Shown: positions 20,381 through 29,912, counted from the stretch's first letter. The stretch: 64,000 nt of DNA from Salinisphaera sp. LB1 (GCF_003177035.1 NZ_CP029488.1:2418001-2482000); one strand, 5' to 3'. Program-made: numbers and translations. Notes: generated by a model not told the origin, from the sequence alone.

Positions 20381-21382
20381 ATGCTATTACGGACCATTAG
20401 AACTGTTCTCGTATTCACGCTCCTGTGCGGCCTTGCGCCATTGGCCGGGGCAAAAACTTTCATCACGATCGGTTCGGGCTCGACCACGGGGCTTTACTAT
20501 CCGACTGCAGTGGGCATCGCCAAAATCGTCAACGAAAGCGGCATCCCGGTGCGGGCGAATGCGCGCTCGACCGGTGCTTCGGTGTACAACTGCCGGGCGA
20601 TTGGCCAGGGTCAGCTCCAGATGGGCATCGCCCAGAACAACATTGCCTATTACGCCTACAATGGCAAAGGCGTTCAGGCGTTCGAGGGCAAGCCGATCGG
20701 CAAGCTGCGTGGTCTGGCAGTGCTCTATCCGGAAACTATCCAGATCCTGGCCCGCAAAGGACAAGGCATCGAAAGTGTCGCCGATCTCAAAGGCAAGCGG
20801 GTTTACGTTGGCGACATCGGCTCGGGGACCGAGCAGGACGTCAAGCATCTGCTGGCGGTTTACGGCCTGAGTTTCGATGATCTCAAGGCGCCGGTACGTG
20901 GCAGTGCCGGTAATGCCGTTGGGCTGCTGCGCGACGGGCGGATCGATGCCATGTTCTATACCGTCGGCCTGGGCGCGTCGGCTATCACCGAGGCGGCACA
21001 GACCGCGCCGATCGATCTGGTGGCAATTCCGCAGGCCAAGATCGACGAGTTGCACAAGAAATACGCGTTCTATACCGCGGTAACAATCCCTTCCGGCACC
21101 TATCCCGGGATCGATCACGACGTCTCAGCGGTGACGCTCAAGGCGACGTTGGTGGCCTCGGCCGATCTGCCGGAGGACGTGGTGTATCAGTTCATGAACA
21201 CGGTATTTAACAAGCATTTGCAGTCGTTCTACAACGACATCCAGAACCCGAACCTCAAGAAGTTCTTCACGGTGAAGAGCGCGCTAGATGGTATGCCGAT
21301 CCCGCTGCATCCCGGCGCGGTGAAGTTCTTCAGGCAACAAGGCGTCACGGTTCCCGACGATCTGATGCCGCCAGCCTCGTAG
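20381..21382 (+). CDS. TAXI-family TRAP transporter solute-binding protein
   Basis: 333 residues with a Sec signal peptide ending near LAGAKT. The family signature FITIGSGSTTGLYYPTAVG follows directly, as in TRAP-associated extracytoplasmic immunogenic (TAXI) proteins, and further conserved parts include VRANARSTGASVYN, MGIAQNNIAYYAYNG and KRVYVGDIGSGTEQD. It captures a carboxylate or amino-acid-like ligand in the periplasm and hands it to the membrane subunit encoded just downstream. The ATG follows an upstream GGGGGATACATC Shine-Dalgarno. The TAG stop coincides with the start of a dispersed short repeat. Confidence 0.92.
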   Translation: MLLRTIRTVLVFTLLCGLAPLAGAKTFITIGSGSTTGLYYPTAVGIAKIVNESGIPVRANARSTGASVYNCRAIGQGQLQMGIAQNNIAYYAYNGKGVQAFEGKPIGKLRGLAVLYPETIQILARKGQGIESVADLKGKRVYVGDIGSGTEQDVKHLLAVYGLSFDDLKAPVRGSAGNAVGLLRDGRIDAMFYTVGLGASAITEAAQTAPIDLVAIPQAKIDELHKKYAFYTAVTIPSGTYPGIDHDVSAVTLKATLVASADLPEDVVYQFMNTVFNKHLQSFYNDIQNPNLKKFFTVKSALDGMPIPLHPGAVKFFRQQGVTVPDDLMPPAS

Positions 21383-21398
21383 GGGCTATTGCCGTTTC
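21380..21398 (+). repeat. Copy of the TAGGG-CTGTTGCCGTTTCG short repeat
   Basis: TAGGGGCTATTGCCGTTTC, again supplying the stop codon of the preceding gene (the TAXI solute-binding protein), as the copy at 2596 does for yghU. Confidence 0.55.
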
Positions 21399-21451
21399 AC
21401 GCGACGCCGCATTACGGTGATTATCGACGCGTTTTTGCGTTAACCGCCGAA

Positions 21452-21472
21452 CCCCGGCCGTGCAGGCCGGGG
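21452..21472 (+). terminator. GC hairpin between TRAP binding protein and permease genes
   Basis: Perfect 8-bp stem CCCCGGCC / GGCCGGGG with a GTGCA loop, followed by TCGTTT. It has only a short T-run, so it is more likely a partial attenuator or mRNA-stabilising hairpin that favours the binding protein over the permease than a full terminator. Confidence 0.5.
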
Positions 21473-21494
21473 TCGTTTGGTTAGGGGTCACGCC

Positions 21495-23525
21495 ATGGTC
21501 GAGCACGTCAGGGCAGAAGCTGCCGATATCGTCAAATCCAGCGAGTTCGGGGCGCGCGAGCCGCGTGCCACGTGGCAGCGCTGGCTGCTTATCGTGATTG
21601 CCGTGGGCTGGAGTCTGTTTCAGCTGTACGCAAGCTATTTCGGTACGCTGAATCCGCAGAAGATCGGCGCCATTCATTTGGCTTTCGGCTTCGCGCTGGC
21701 GTTCCTCGCTTATCCGCGCAGGTCCGGCCGGACGGATCGCATTCCCTGGTACGACTGGCTTCTGGCGATCGCCAGTGTGACCGCGTCGCTCTATGTCCTG
21801 GTCGATTACTACAATCTGACGGCGGTCCAGGGCGGTATGCCGATCCCGCGGGATGTGTGGTTTGGCACCGCGCTGATCGCCGTGCTGGCGATTGCCGCGT
21901 CTCGTATCGTGGGCTTGGCCCTGCCGATTATCGCGGGCGTCGTTGTACTGTATGCCGCCACCGGGCCGGCCGGCATCATTCCGCTGACGCCGCCCGATAT
22001 CATCTATTTGCATAACGGCTATAGCTGGTCACAGATCGTCCAGCAGCTTTTCATCACCACCGAGGGCATCTGGGGCACGCCGATCCAGGTTTCGGCTACC
22101 TTCGTGTTTTTGTTCGTGCTGTTCGGCGCGCTGCTGGAGAAAGCCGGAGCAGGGCAGTACTTCGTGGATCTTGCGTATAGCGGACTCGGCACCTTTCGCG
22201 GCGGCCCGGCTAAGGCCGCCGTGGTGGCCAGTCTGCTCACGGGGGTGATCTCCGGCTCTTCCACGGCCAACGTGGTGACCACCGGCACGTTCACCATCCC
22301 GTTGATGAAGCGGGTTGGCTATCCGGCGGTCAAGGCCGGGGCCACCGAGGTGGCGGCTTCGGTCAACGGCCAATTGATGCCGCCGATCATGGGCGCGGCC
22401 GCTTTCATCATGGCGACGTTCCTGAACATCCCGTATTCACAACTCGTGATTTATGCGTTGGTGCCGGCGGTGTTGACCTATCTCGGGCTGCTGTTTGTGG
22501 TGCATCTTGAGGCTCTCAAACTCGGGCTACAGGGTCTGCCGCGTTCGGAACTGCCGGCGTTCGGGCCCACCTTCATCAAGGGTGTGCACTACCTGATCCC
22601 GGTGGCGTTTCTGCTCTACGAGCTGATGTGGGTGAAGCTCACCCCCGAGCGCAGCGCCCTGAATGCCACGTTTGCATTGATCGCGCTCATCCTGGTTCAG
22701 GAGGCCTACCGGGGGTGGCGGGCCAATGGCAACGTCATGGTCGGCCTCTGGCACGGCGTCAAGGAGGTGTTCGGAGGCCTGGAACTCGGCGCCCGCAACA
22801 TGACGACGATTGCCATCGCAACCGCCGCGGCCGGGATCATCGTGGGTATGGTGACCATGACCAACCTGGGCTACGGCCTGACCCAGGTCCTGGGTGCCCT
22901 GTCCGGGGGCCATGTATGGGTGGTGCTGATCCTGTCCGCGCTGACCTCGCTGATCATGGGTATCGGCTTGCCGACCACGGCGAACTACATCGTCATGGCG
23001 GCGCTGGTGGCGCCGGTCATCGCAACGCTTTCCGGCGCGGCTGGCATGGTCGTGCCGTTGGTGGCGATTCATCTGTTCGTGTTCTATTTCGGTATTCTCG
23101 CCGATGACACGCCGCCGGTCGGCTTGGCCGCTTATGCGGCGGCGGCGATCTCGCGCGCGGATCCGATCGCGACCGGGGTCCAGGGGTTCATCTACGATAT
23201 GCGCACCGCCATTCTGCCGTTCATGTTCTTCTACAATCCGCAGCTGTTATTGATCAACGTGGGTAGTTGGTACAACGCAGCTTGGGTGATTCTGACCGCT
23301 CTGATTGGAATGCTGGCCTTCGTGTCCGCCACCCAGGGGTATTTGCTGACCCGCATGCGCTGGTACGAGCGGGTGGTGATGCTGGTAGGGGCCTTGCTGA
23401 TGCTTAAGCCGGGCGGCCTGACCGACGTCGTGGGCATCGTGCTGCTGGGGGCGATTATGCTGTATCACCGCGGGCGCGGCCAGCCAGGCCCGTTGAGGCG
23501 GGCTCCGCAATCGGCTCGGGGCTGA
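21495..23525 (+). CDS. TRAP transporter fused membrane subunit (4TM + 12TM)
   Basis: 676 residues from the ATG at 21495, chosen because AGGGG lies seven bases upstream; a TTG 18 bases earlier is in frame but has no Shine-Dalgarno. The N-terminal part carries the small DctQ-like helices (WLLIVIAVGWSLFQLY...) and the rest the large DctM-like domain, with GSSTANVVTTGTFTIPLMKR, PPIMGAAAFIMATF and IMGIGLPTTANYIVMAALV. This fused architecture is normal for TAXI systems. It works as a Na+-coupled secondary importer in the inner membrane with the binding protein encoded upstream. Na+ coupling fits a marine or halophilic lifestyle (inference). Confidence 0.93.
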   Translation: MVEHVRAEAADIVKSSEFGAREPRATWQRWLLIVIAVGWSLFQLYASYFGTLNPQKIGAIHLAFGFALAFLAYPRRSGRTDRIPWYDWLLAIASVTASLYVLVDYYNLTAVQGGMPIPRDVWFGTALIAVLAIAASRIVGLALPIIAGVVVLYAATGPAGIIPLTPPDIIYLHNGYSWSQIVQQLFITTEGIWGTPIQVSATFVFLFVLFGALLEKAGAGQYFVDLAYSGLGTFRGGPAKAAVVASLLTGVISGSSTANVVTTGTFTIPLMKRVGYPAVKAGATEVAASVNGQLMPPIMGAAAFIMATFLNIPYSQLVIYALVPAVLTYLGLLFVVHLEALKLGLQGLPRSELPAFGPTFIKGVHYLIPVAFLLYELMWVKLTPERSALNATFALIALILVQEAYRGWRANGNVMVGLWHGVKEVFGGLELGARNMTTIAIATAAAGIIVGMVTMTNLGYGLTQVLGALSGGHVWVVLILSALTSLIMGIGLPTTANYIVMAALVAPVIATLSGAAGMVVPLVAIHLFVFYFGILADDTPPVGLAAYAAAAISRADPIATGVQGFIYDMRTAILPFMFFYNPQLLLINVGSWYNAAWVILTALIGMLAFVSATQGYLLTRMRWYERVVMLVGALLMLKPGGLTDVVGIVLLGAIMLYHRGRGQPGPLRRAPQSARG

Positions 23526-24076
23526 ACCGGCCGACCAACAAGCGCGCCGGCTTGCATGGCGGCTGCGGGCGCCGGGAGCCGCAGCGTCGTCGATACATGG
23601 AGTAGGGAGAGGCGCTGGTCGCCGCAGGGCGGAAGAGGATTTTTGTGCGTCGTTTCGGACGGTGGGCTGAAGGCAGGGCAACCCCCGTGCGGGGCACGGG
23701 CTGCGCGGCCGCGAGTTGGGGCGCTCCAACGGTCGCCGATTGCGCCGCGCGTTGCGTCCATTCAAATGTCTCCTGGGGCGTGCCTTGCCCGAGACTGGCC
23801 GGCGGGGCGGTTTCCCGGGTCGCCGTAATAGCTGCCTTATCCGCGCTGATGTGCCGGCCTGACAGCCCGTGCGACGGCGCTATCGGCTGATCCCGGGCGC
23901 AGCTCGTGCGGGTGGCGGCGTACCACTCCGTCGGAGTGGGTGTGAGCGCTTGCAGTCGAAGGTGGGGCAGCGACCGGTGTTTGGATGGTTGCCAGTGAGC
24001 GATTCGGCGCGTGGCAGAGGGCGGAATGCCAGTTGAGCGCCGGTAGGGCAGCCGTTTCTGTCCGAGGCTTGCAGCG
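23526..24076 (+). other. Intergenic region, no gene supported
   Basis: About 550 GC-rich bases after the TRAP permease gene. Open frames on both strands are shadow-like (Arg/Pro/Ala-rich, no start signals). No hairpin with a plus-strand T-run was seen, so TRAP transcription may end by Rho. Confidence 0.45.
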
Positions 24077-24106
24077 AATAAAAAAGGCTTTCCGGAGAAA
24101 GCCTTT
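24077..24106 (-). terminator. Rho-independent terminator for the lipoprotein/porin unit
   Basis: On the minus strand, a 10-bp perfect stem GAAAGGCTTTC-type (24083-24092 with 24097-24106, loop of 4) is followed by TTTTTTATT. It lies 27 bases past the stop of the 24133-24591 gene and so ends that gene and probably the porin upstream. Confidence 0.85.
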
Positions 24107-24132
24107 CAAGGTTCAGATGCTCAGCCGTTCAG

Positions 24133-24591
24133 CTACTGATGGGCACTCTTTTGCCACTGCTGATACTGCTTCCATTGCAGCCATTCGCGGAACTTCCGGT
24201 ACTGCGGTGAATCCTTCGACATGTGCTGGAAGTTCTGGAACTTCTGATACTTCTCGAACTGACGGTATTCCTGTTGTTGCTCCGGGCCTGCTGCAGGCTG
24301 CGTCGATGTCGACGCAGCCTGGCCCTGATTTGCCGCCGTATCCGTGGGCTGCTGATTGGCGTTCGGGTTGAGCAGGGCGCCTTGCCCGGGCTTGTCCGAG
24401 AAAATGCGCATGCCGCCCTGATAGTTCTGGTCGGTCTTGTGCATATGAATCAGCCCGGGGCCTTTGGCCATGTGGTCGCCGGAGCCCGGCAGCTGATCAT
24501 AGTTCTGAATGTGCCCATGCACACCACCGGCACAGCCAGCGGTTGCGATGGTCGCCGCCACCGCCAGGGTGCCCCATCCGTAATGCTTCAC
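24133..24591 (-). CDS. Gln-rich lipoprotein of unknown function
   Basis: 152 residues. The signal peptide MKHYGWGTLAVAATIATAGC has a TAGC lipobox. The mature protein begins with a His/Gly-containing stretch (GGVHGHIQNYDQLPGSGDHM, then LIHMHKTDQNYQGGMRIF). A low-complexity linker follows, then a C-terminal third very rich in Gln, Tyr, Phe and Lys (repeated QxFxxYQKFQxF and WLQWKQYQQWQK patterns), probably helical. No known family is recognised. It is 34 bases downstream of the porin on the same strand and shares its terminator, so it may be co-expressed with the porin. Confidence 0.7.
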   Translation of the reverse strand: MKHYGWGTLAVAATIATAGCAGGVHGHIQNYDQLPGSGDHMAKGPGLIHMHKTDQNYQGGMRIFSDKPGQGALLNPNANQQPTDTAANQGQAASTSTQPAAGPEQQQEYRQFEKYQKFQNFQHMSKDSPQYRKFREWLQWKQYQQWQKSAHQ

Positions 24592-24625
24592 AGCAACTCC
24601 TCAATACACCGATAGTCGGCTTAAA

Positions 24626-25741
24626 CTACATGAACTTCAGGCGGACACCCGTATAGATCTGGTTGATGTCTTTCACGCCCGTGCCCAGGCCGCTGGCGGT
24701 GTACAAATGGTAGGACGCATACAGCTGGATGCTCTTGGTCCAGTCACGACGGTAGGCCAGACCGTACTGGTTGCCCTTGCTACCATCCATGTAGGCGCCA
24801 TCCGTACGGTCATAGTTGACCTGGAAATGGTTGTTGCCCTTCACGTAGCCGATGCCGGCGAAGTAGTTGTTGGCGCTGTTCTTGCCGTAGCGGACGAAGT
24901 CGCGATGCTTGCCCGAGACGGTGAACACGATACCCGACGGCAGAAGCAGCGACGCCGAACCGCCCATTTCGCGGAAGCGATGGCCGTTAACGTAAAGGCT
25001 TTTCTTGGGATCGTACTTTTCGCCCTGATTCTGGGAGTCGACATAGTCCGCTGCGACCGCGAATTTGCCGCCCCGTGCAAAATCCGTGGCGTAGCGTGCG
25101 GCCAATTCGTACGCATGGCCGCTGTCCACACTCGCGGACAGCGTCGTTCCGTTGAACGTCGGCGAGTCGTAGCGAATGGCGTTCTGACGCGACAGCGCGT
25201 CAAATTCGTTGAAGACCTTGCCTACCTTTGCACTGGTGACTTGGCCGTCCTTGCTGATGAAGCTGAGTCCACCAGCATAGTCGGCAAAATCGACACCGCC
25301 ACTGAGGTAGGTCAGGCCGGAATAATCGACCTCGGAGGTCGCATTGGCGGCACCGTCGACCTTGCCCAGCGTGAAGCGGCCGAAGTTGCCTTCCAGATAG
25401 ATATTGGCCTGTCGATTGTCGAGGAACGTACTCTGCTCGTTGCCGGAGTTTTTCACATCCCATGAAGCGCTGGCGTTGTTGCCGAGCCCGATTTCGTAGT
25501 CGAAACCGACTTTCATGCCATTGCTCATCATCTGGTCGCCGGTGAACCGGAACCGGGTGTTGGAGCCGGTATTGTCGACGAAGCCCACGTCGGTGTTTTT
25601 GCCGTTATCGACCACGCTCACGGCACGGTCGACCTGACCGGATACCTTGAAATCGAAAGCCTGTGCGGCCGGGGCGGCGACGCCCATGGCGGTGATGAGT
25701 GAAACTGCCGACGGCAGCACATACTTGTTGATGGAACGCAT
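24626..25741 (-). CDS. Outer-membrane general porin, Neisseria/Burkholderia type
   Basis: 371 residues. The signal peptide ends at AQA-FDFKVSGQVDRAV, and the first beta strand is typical of Gram-negative trimeric porins (Porin_4-like). Alternating amphipathic strands continue to the end, with conserved pieces RFTGDQMMSNGMKVGFDYEIG, FGRFTLGKVDG and AVAADYVD. The last strand is QIYTGVRLKFM: the outer-membrane insertion signal normally ends in Phe, and here one Met follows it. It should allow diffusion of small polar solutes. A strong promoter and a 200-nt leader precede it. An AGGGGG Shine-Dalgarno sits about ten bases before the ATG. Confidence 0.9.
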   Translation of the reverse strand: MRSINKYVLPSAVSLITAMGVAAPAAQAFDFKVSGQVDRAVSVVDNGKNTDVGFVDNTGSNTRFRFTGDQMMSNGMKVGFDYEIGLGNNASASWDVKNSGNEQSTFLDNRQANIYLEGNFGRFTLGKVDGAANATSEVDYSGLTYLSGGVDFADYAGGLSFISKDGQVTSAKVGKVFNEFDALSRQNAIRYDSPTFNGTTLSASVDSGHAYELAARYATDFARGGKFAVAADYVDSQNQGEKYDPKKSLYVNGHRFREMGGSASLLLPSGIVFTVSGKHRDFVRYGKNSANNYFAGIGYVKGNNHFQVNYDRTDGAYMDGSKGNQYGLAYRRDWTKSIQLYASYHLYTASGLGTGVKDINQIYTGVRLKFM

Positions 25742-25950
25742 TGGTTTAGAACCCCCTGAGCATGCTGATTACCCGGGCCCGATCGGCCCGAACCCTGTTC
25801 GCTGAATATCCCGCCACGGCAGGCTGTGCCGGGCGGCGGGCTGGAACGTATCTCCCTGCTTCAGTCCGTACGCCCGGGCGTAATCTGATCAGCCGCGATG
25901 TGCCAAGGCCCTGTGGCCTGCAAAAGCCGGCATATCCAACTTACGACGCT

Positions 25951-25979
25951 GTATAAGGCGGGGCGAGTAGAAGTGTCAA
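25951..25979 (-). promoter_or_regulatory. Near-consensus sigma-70 promoter of the porin gene
   Basis: Reading leftward: TTGACA (25979-25974), a 17-base spacer, then TTATAC (25956-25951). The -35 is perfect and the -10 matches four of six, including both key positions TA. Transcription from about 25944 leaves a leader of about 200 nt, long enough for post-transcriptional control. An AT-rich stretch (25980-26050) lies upstream. Confidence 0.75.
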
Positions 25980-26483
25980 GTTGTTGTCATGCGATTATGA
26001 GAAAATATTAAAGCCATTTGTTCTAGGCGTCTATTTATCGCCCTTTTTTCGGGCCTTTTCGCGGCGATTAATCCGTTAGTCGTATCCGGCAAATCGGGCA
26101 TGGGGACGCCGCCTTCTTCCTGCCGGTCAGCGCTCGGATTTCCACCCTGCCGCCCGATGGCGAGGCCTGTTGCGGTGTGCCGGAGAGTGGCCTTGCGCGG
26201 GGCATCAGGCGCCGATAGCTGCGGCGCCGTGCTAGCGAGGGGCTTGTCGTGTCGGGCGATGCCGGCGATGCGTGTCCCATCGCGGCGATATGAGTTATCC
26301 GGCAGAACTGCCCGCTCGCACTCAAAAGGCGCCCATTACTGACGCGTTGCGCCGCCAGAGCTGGCTTTCGGAACAACCGGCGGATTGCGCCGACCGGACG
26401 CTTGCAAACTCGGTCACGCAGACCGGCCACGGCCAAGCAGCCGCTGCGGCCTCGAATTGCCGGCTCGCGACCATAAATGGGCT
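25980..26483 (+). other. Intergenic region upstream of the porin promoter
   Basis: About 500 bases with no supportable gene. The first 80 bases are AT-rich and probably belong to the porin control region. The rest is GC-rich and lies downstream of the minus-strand livF. Confidence 0.45.
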
Positions 26484-27182
26484 TCAGACCCCCAGATAAC
26501 GGCTCATGACGTCCTTGTCGGCGCGTAATTCGCTCGGCGTTCCCTCATACACTTTATGGCCGTTGTTGATGACGTAGCAGCGGGTGGCAAGCGACAACGC
26601 CGCCGCCACGTTCTGCTCGACCACGACGAAGGTTTGGCCGGCGGCGGCCAGCTCGCCGCAAATCCGGACCAGATCCTTCACGATCAAGGGCGCGAGGCCT
26701 TCGAACGGCTCATCCAGCAGAATCAGCTTGGGGTTGCGGATCAGCGCCCGTGCGATTGCCAGCATCTGCTGCTCGCCGCCGGACAGGTCCTGGCCGCCGC
26801 TGCGCCGCCGCTCGGCCAGCCGCGGGAAGGTGTCGTAGATGCGGTCGAAGGACCAGGCGTCGGTCGCTGTGAGGGCCGCCAGTTTGAGGTTTTCGTGGAC
26901 GGTGAGCGCGCCGATGATGCGCCGTTCCTCCGGCACCAGTTGCATGCCCGCCCGCGCGATCTGGTAGGGCGGGCGGCCCTGGATGGATTCGCCATCGAAG
27001 GTGATGGTGCCGGACCGGGGCCGGACCACACCCATCAGCGAATTGAGCGTGGTGGTCTTGCCGGCGCCGTTGCGACCGAGCAGGGCCACGACTTCGTTGC
27101 GCTCCACGTGCAGGTCGAGGCCGAACAGGATATGCGAGTCGCCATAGAAGCTGTCGATGCTGTCGACCTCAAGCAAGCTCAT
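26484..27182 (-). CDS. livF: ABC transporter ATPase, branched-chain/amide type (LivF)
   Basis: 232 residues from the ATG at 27182. Walker A GRNGAGKTT, signature LSGGEQQMLAIARAL, Walker B KLILLDEPFEGL and an H-loop-like VVVEQNV are present; the length and MSLLEVDSIDSFYGDSHILF start are typical of LivF. The start overlaps the end of the LivM-LivG gene by 14 bases, so the two are translationally coupled. It is the second ATPase of a HAAT-family importer with LivH and fused LivM-LivG. The substrate could be a branched-chain amino acid, urea or a short amide; the amidase upstream favours the last (inference). Confidence 0.9.
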   Translation of the reverse strand: MSLLEVDSIDSFYGDSHILFGLDLHVERNEVVALLGRNGAGKTTTLNSLMGVVRPRSGTITFDGESIQGRPPYQIARAGMQLVPEERRIIGALTVHENLKLAALTATDAWSFDRIYDTFPRLAERRRSGGQDLSGGEQQMLAIARALIRNPKLILLDEPFEGLAPLIVKDLVRICGELAAAGQTFVVVEQNVAAALSLATRCYVINNGHKVYEGTPSELRADKDVMSRYLGV

Positions 27183-29040
27183 TTTCTTCCATCCCTCCGA
27201 GGTAGGCTTCCTGGACTTTCGGGTGGCCCTTGATGTGCTCGGGCGTGCCTTCGGCCAGTTTCTCGCCTTCGTAGAACACGGTGATGTGCTCGGCCAGTTC
27301 GAAGATCGCATCCATATCGTGTTCCACCACGATCAGCGTGCGGCCGACCCGGAGCCGCTGCAGCAGCGCCACCGTGTCGGCGCGTTCCGACGGGCTCATG
27401 CCGGCCAGTGGCTCGTCCAGCAGCAGCACCTCGGGGTCCATGGCCAGCGCCAGGCCGATCTCGAGCCGGCGTTTCTCGCCGTAGGCGAGCACACTGGTGG
27501 GTTGGTCGGCGCGTTCGGACAGGCCCATTAGTGCCATGAGCGACTCGACCTTGGCGTTGACCGCATCCCAGCGTGCCAGCCGGCGCAGCATGTCGAGGCG
27601 GAACGCACCGCGCTGGCGCGCGAGCACCGGTATGGTCAGGTTCTGACGCACGGTCAGGTTCACGAACAGCTGGTTGATCTGGTAGCTCTTGCTCATGCCG
27701 AGCTGTGAGACTGCCGCCGGGCCGTGCTTGGTGATGCGCTCGCCGCGGAAGAAGATGTCGCCCGCGGTGGGAATGTGTTCACCGGTGAGCATTTTGAAGA
27801 ACGTGCTCTTGCCGGCGCCGTTGGGGCCGATCAGGGCGCGCACTTCGCCGGCCCGTACCGTGAAGTCGACGGTGGTGACCGCGTGCACGCCGCCGAAGTG
27901 CTTGCTCAGGCCGCGTGTTTCGAGCACGACCGGGGCATCGTCGGCGGTCCGCGGTTGCACTGACGCCGGCGGCGTGCCGGTCTCATCCGCGGATCGCGGC
28001 CGGGTCGGCGAGGCGCTGCCGGTGGCGGGTTCGGCCGGGCCGCCAGTCGGGCGCGGCTGCATATAGCGCAGGATCTCGCCGCAGATGCCGCGGCGGAACA
28101 GGGTCACGAGGATCACGAACACCGCGCCCAGGATCAGCTTCCAGAGCGCGCCGATCTCGGGAATATGCTGGAGTACCTCGCGCAGGTAGAGCCAGATCGT
28201 GGCGCCGAGCAACGGGCCGATGAGCGTGCCGCTGCCGCCGATTACCGTCTGCATCACCAACTGGCCGGAGGTTTGCAGGGCGAAGGCGTCGGGTGGCATG
28301 TAGGCCTGCAGGATGCCGAGCAGGCCGCCGGCGAAGCCGCCGTACGCCGCGGCCACGATGAATATCGTGAGCTTGTACTTCTGCACGCTGTGGCCGCAGG
28401 CGATGGCGCGCGGCGTGTTTTCGCGGATGGCCATGAGCACCGCGCCGAATGGCGATTTGACGATGCGCCGGGCGAGCACGAATCCGACCAGGAACAGCGC
28501 GGCCATGAAGCCGTACATGCTCCACTCGCCGGACTTCACGACGATGGTGGCCACGCCGAGATGCAGGACCGGCGCCGGCACGCCGGGCAGGCCGTTCTCG
28601 CCGCCGGTGAAGGCCGACAACGGGGAGTTTTCCAGAAAGAACGACATCTCGCCGAAGGCCAGCGTGATCATGGCGAAATAGATGCCGATCCGGCGCAGTG
28701 CGAACACCCCGATCACCGCCCCGTAGACCGCGGCCAGCAACGTGCCGATCAGCAGCGCGGCGTAGACATTGGGCACCAGCCCGTTGACCAGCAGATACGC
28801 ACTGATGAAGCCGCCCGTCCCGAAGAAGGCGGCCTGGCCGAAGGACAGCAGGCCGGTGTAGCCGAACAGCAGGTCAAAGCCGAGACCGAACAGCCCCCAG
28901 ATCATGATGCGCGCCATGGTATCGGCGTTGAGCCCGATCCAGGGCAGGATGAAGGGCGCGATGATCAGACCGGCGGCCACCGTCAACTCTACCCGCCAGC
29001 CGCCGCCCCCGGCGCCGCGTCGCGGCAATAGCATGCTCAT
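27169..29040 (-). CDS. Fused ABC transporter permease-ATPase (LivM-LivG)
   Basis: 623 residues. Residues about 1-335 are a LivM permease (eight or more helices, with the LLFGYTGLLSFGQAAFFGTGGF and VMQTVIGGSGTLIGPLLGA motifs). A Pro/Thr/Ser-rich linker of about 45 residues follows, and residues about 380-623 are a LivG ATPase with Walker A GPNGAGKST, signature LAYGEKRRLEIGLAL (the usual LSYG-type variant), Walker B VLLLDEPLAGM and VVEHDMD. LivM and LivG are normally separate; a fused version occurs in some proteobacteria. It starts with an ATGA overlap with the livH stop. The ORF continues open upstream in the livH region, but that part is a shadow frame. Confidence 0.92.
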   Translation of the reverse strand: MSMLLPRRGAGGGGWRVELTVAAGLIIAPFILPWIGLNADTMARIMIWGLFGLGFDLLFGYTGLLSFGQAAFFGTGGFISAYLLVNGLVPNVYAALLIGTLLAAVYGAVIGVFALRRIGIYFAMITLAFGEMSFFLENSPLSAFTGGENGLPGVPAPVLHLGVATIVVKSGEWSMYGFMAALFLVGFVLARRIVKSPFGAVLMAIRENTPRAIACGHSVQKYKLTIFIVAAAYGGFAGGLLGILQAYMPPDAFALQTSGQLVMQTVIGGSGTLIGPLLGATIWLYLREVLQHIPEIGALWKLILGAVFVILVTLFRRGICGEILRYMQPRPTGGPAEPATGSASPTRPRSADETGTPPASVQPRTADDAPVVLETRGLSKHFGGVHAVTTVDFTVRAGEVRALIGPNGAGKSTFFKMLTGEHIPTAGDIFFRGERITKHGPAAVSQLGMSKSYQINQLFVNLTVRQNLTIPVLARQRGAFRLDMLRRLARWDAVNAKVESLMALMGLSERADQPTSVLAYGEKRRLEIGLALAMDPEVLLLDEPLAGMSPSERADTVALLQRLRVGRTLIVVEHDMDAIFELAEHITVFYEGEKLAEGTPEHIKGHPKVQEAYLGGMEENELA

Positions 29041-29912
29041 TCCCGCCCCTCCTGACCGAACAGCCCCTGGGGCCGCAGTACCAGGACCAGCGCCATGGCC
29101 GCGTAGAGCATGACCTGCGAGTAGGCTGGATTGAACATGGAGGTGAGGCTGATGATCTCGCCGGCGATCAGCCCGCCCAGGATGGCACCGGGAAAGGAGC
29201 CGAGCCCACCGATCACGACCACGACGAACGATTCCACCAGCACCTGCTCGCCCATATCGGGCGTGACCGACACGATCGGCGCGTCGATGGCTCCCGCATA
29301 GCCGGCCGCCATCGCGCCCAGGCCGAAGACCACCATGAAGGTGCGTTGCACGTTGAGGCCGAGCATGCCGACCATGCGCTGGTCCTCGATACCGGCCCGC
29401 ACGACCAGCCCCAGCCGCGTGCGATACAACACCAGGTAGAGGATCAGCAGCGTGACCGCGACGATCACCATCACGATCAAGCGATATTTGGGATAGATCA
29501 TGAAACCCATGTTGAAGATGCCGTTGCCCCAGTCCGGCACCGCCATGCGGCGACTGATGCCGCCGAACAGCAGACGCACGACTTCGACGATCACGATGCC
29601 CAGGCCGAAGGTCATCAGGATCTGGTCTTCCGGCGGGCGGTCGTAGTACAGCCGGATCAGGCCGCGCTCGATGATCACGCCGAGCACGAGCACGAACAAC
29701 GCGCCGCAGGCCACGGCCAGCACGAAGGAGTGCGTGGCCTGCATCACCGCATAGCCTACATAGGCGCCCACCATGAACAGGGCGCCGTGGGCGAAATTCA
29801 GCACGCCCAGCGTGCCGAGAATAATGGTGAGACCGGTACTGATCAGCGCCAGCAGCGTGCCCAGCGCCAGCCCATTGAACAGCTGCGACAGCAACAGCGA
29901 GAGATTCGGCAT
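29037..29912 (-). CDS. livH: ABC transporter permease LivH
   Basis: 291 residues. It is a LivH-type inner-membrane permease with about eight helices. The motifs TGLTIILGTLGVLNFAHGALF near residue 27 and FVVVVIGGLGSFPGAILGGLI near 230 are diagnostic. It pairs with the LivM half of the downstream fusion to form the translocation pore. It overlaps that gene by four bases (ATGA) and lies 141 bases after the binding-protein gene. It is part of the same minus-strand operon. Confidence 0.93.
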   Translation of the reverse strand: MPNLSLLLSQLFNGLALGTLLALISTGLTIILGTLGVLNFAHGALFMVGAYVGYAVMQATHSFVLAVACGALFVLVLGVIIERGLIRLYYDRPPEDQILMTFGLGIVIVEVVRLLFGGISRRMAVPDWGNGIFNMGFMIYPKYRLIVMVIVAVTLLILYLVLYRTRLGLVVRAGIEDQRMVGMLGLNVQRTFMVVFGLGAMAAGYAGAIDAPIVSVTPDMGEQVLVESFVVVVIGGLGSFPGAILGGLIAGEIISLTSMFNPAYSQVMLYAAMALVLVLRPQGLFGQEGRE

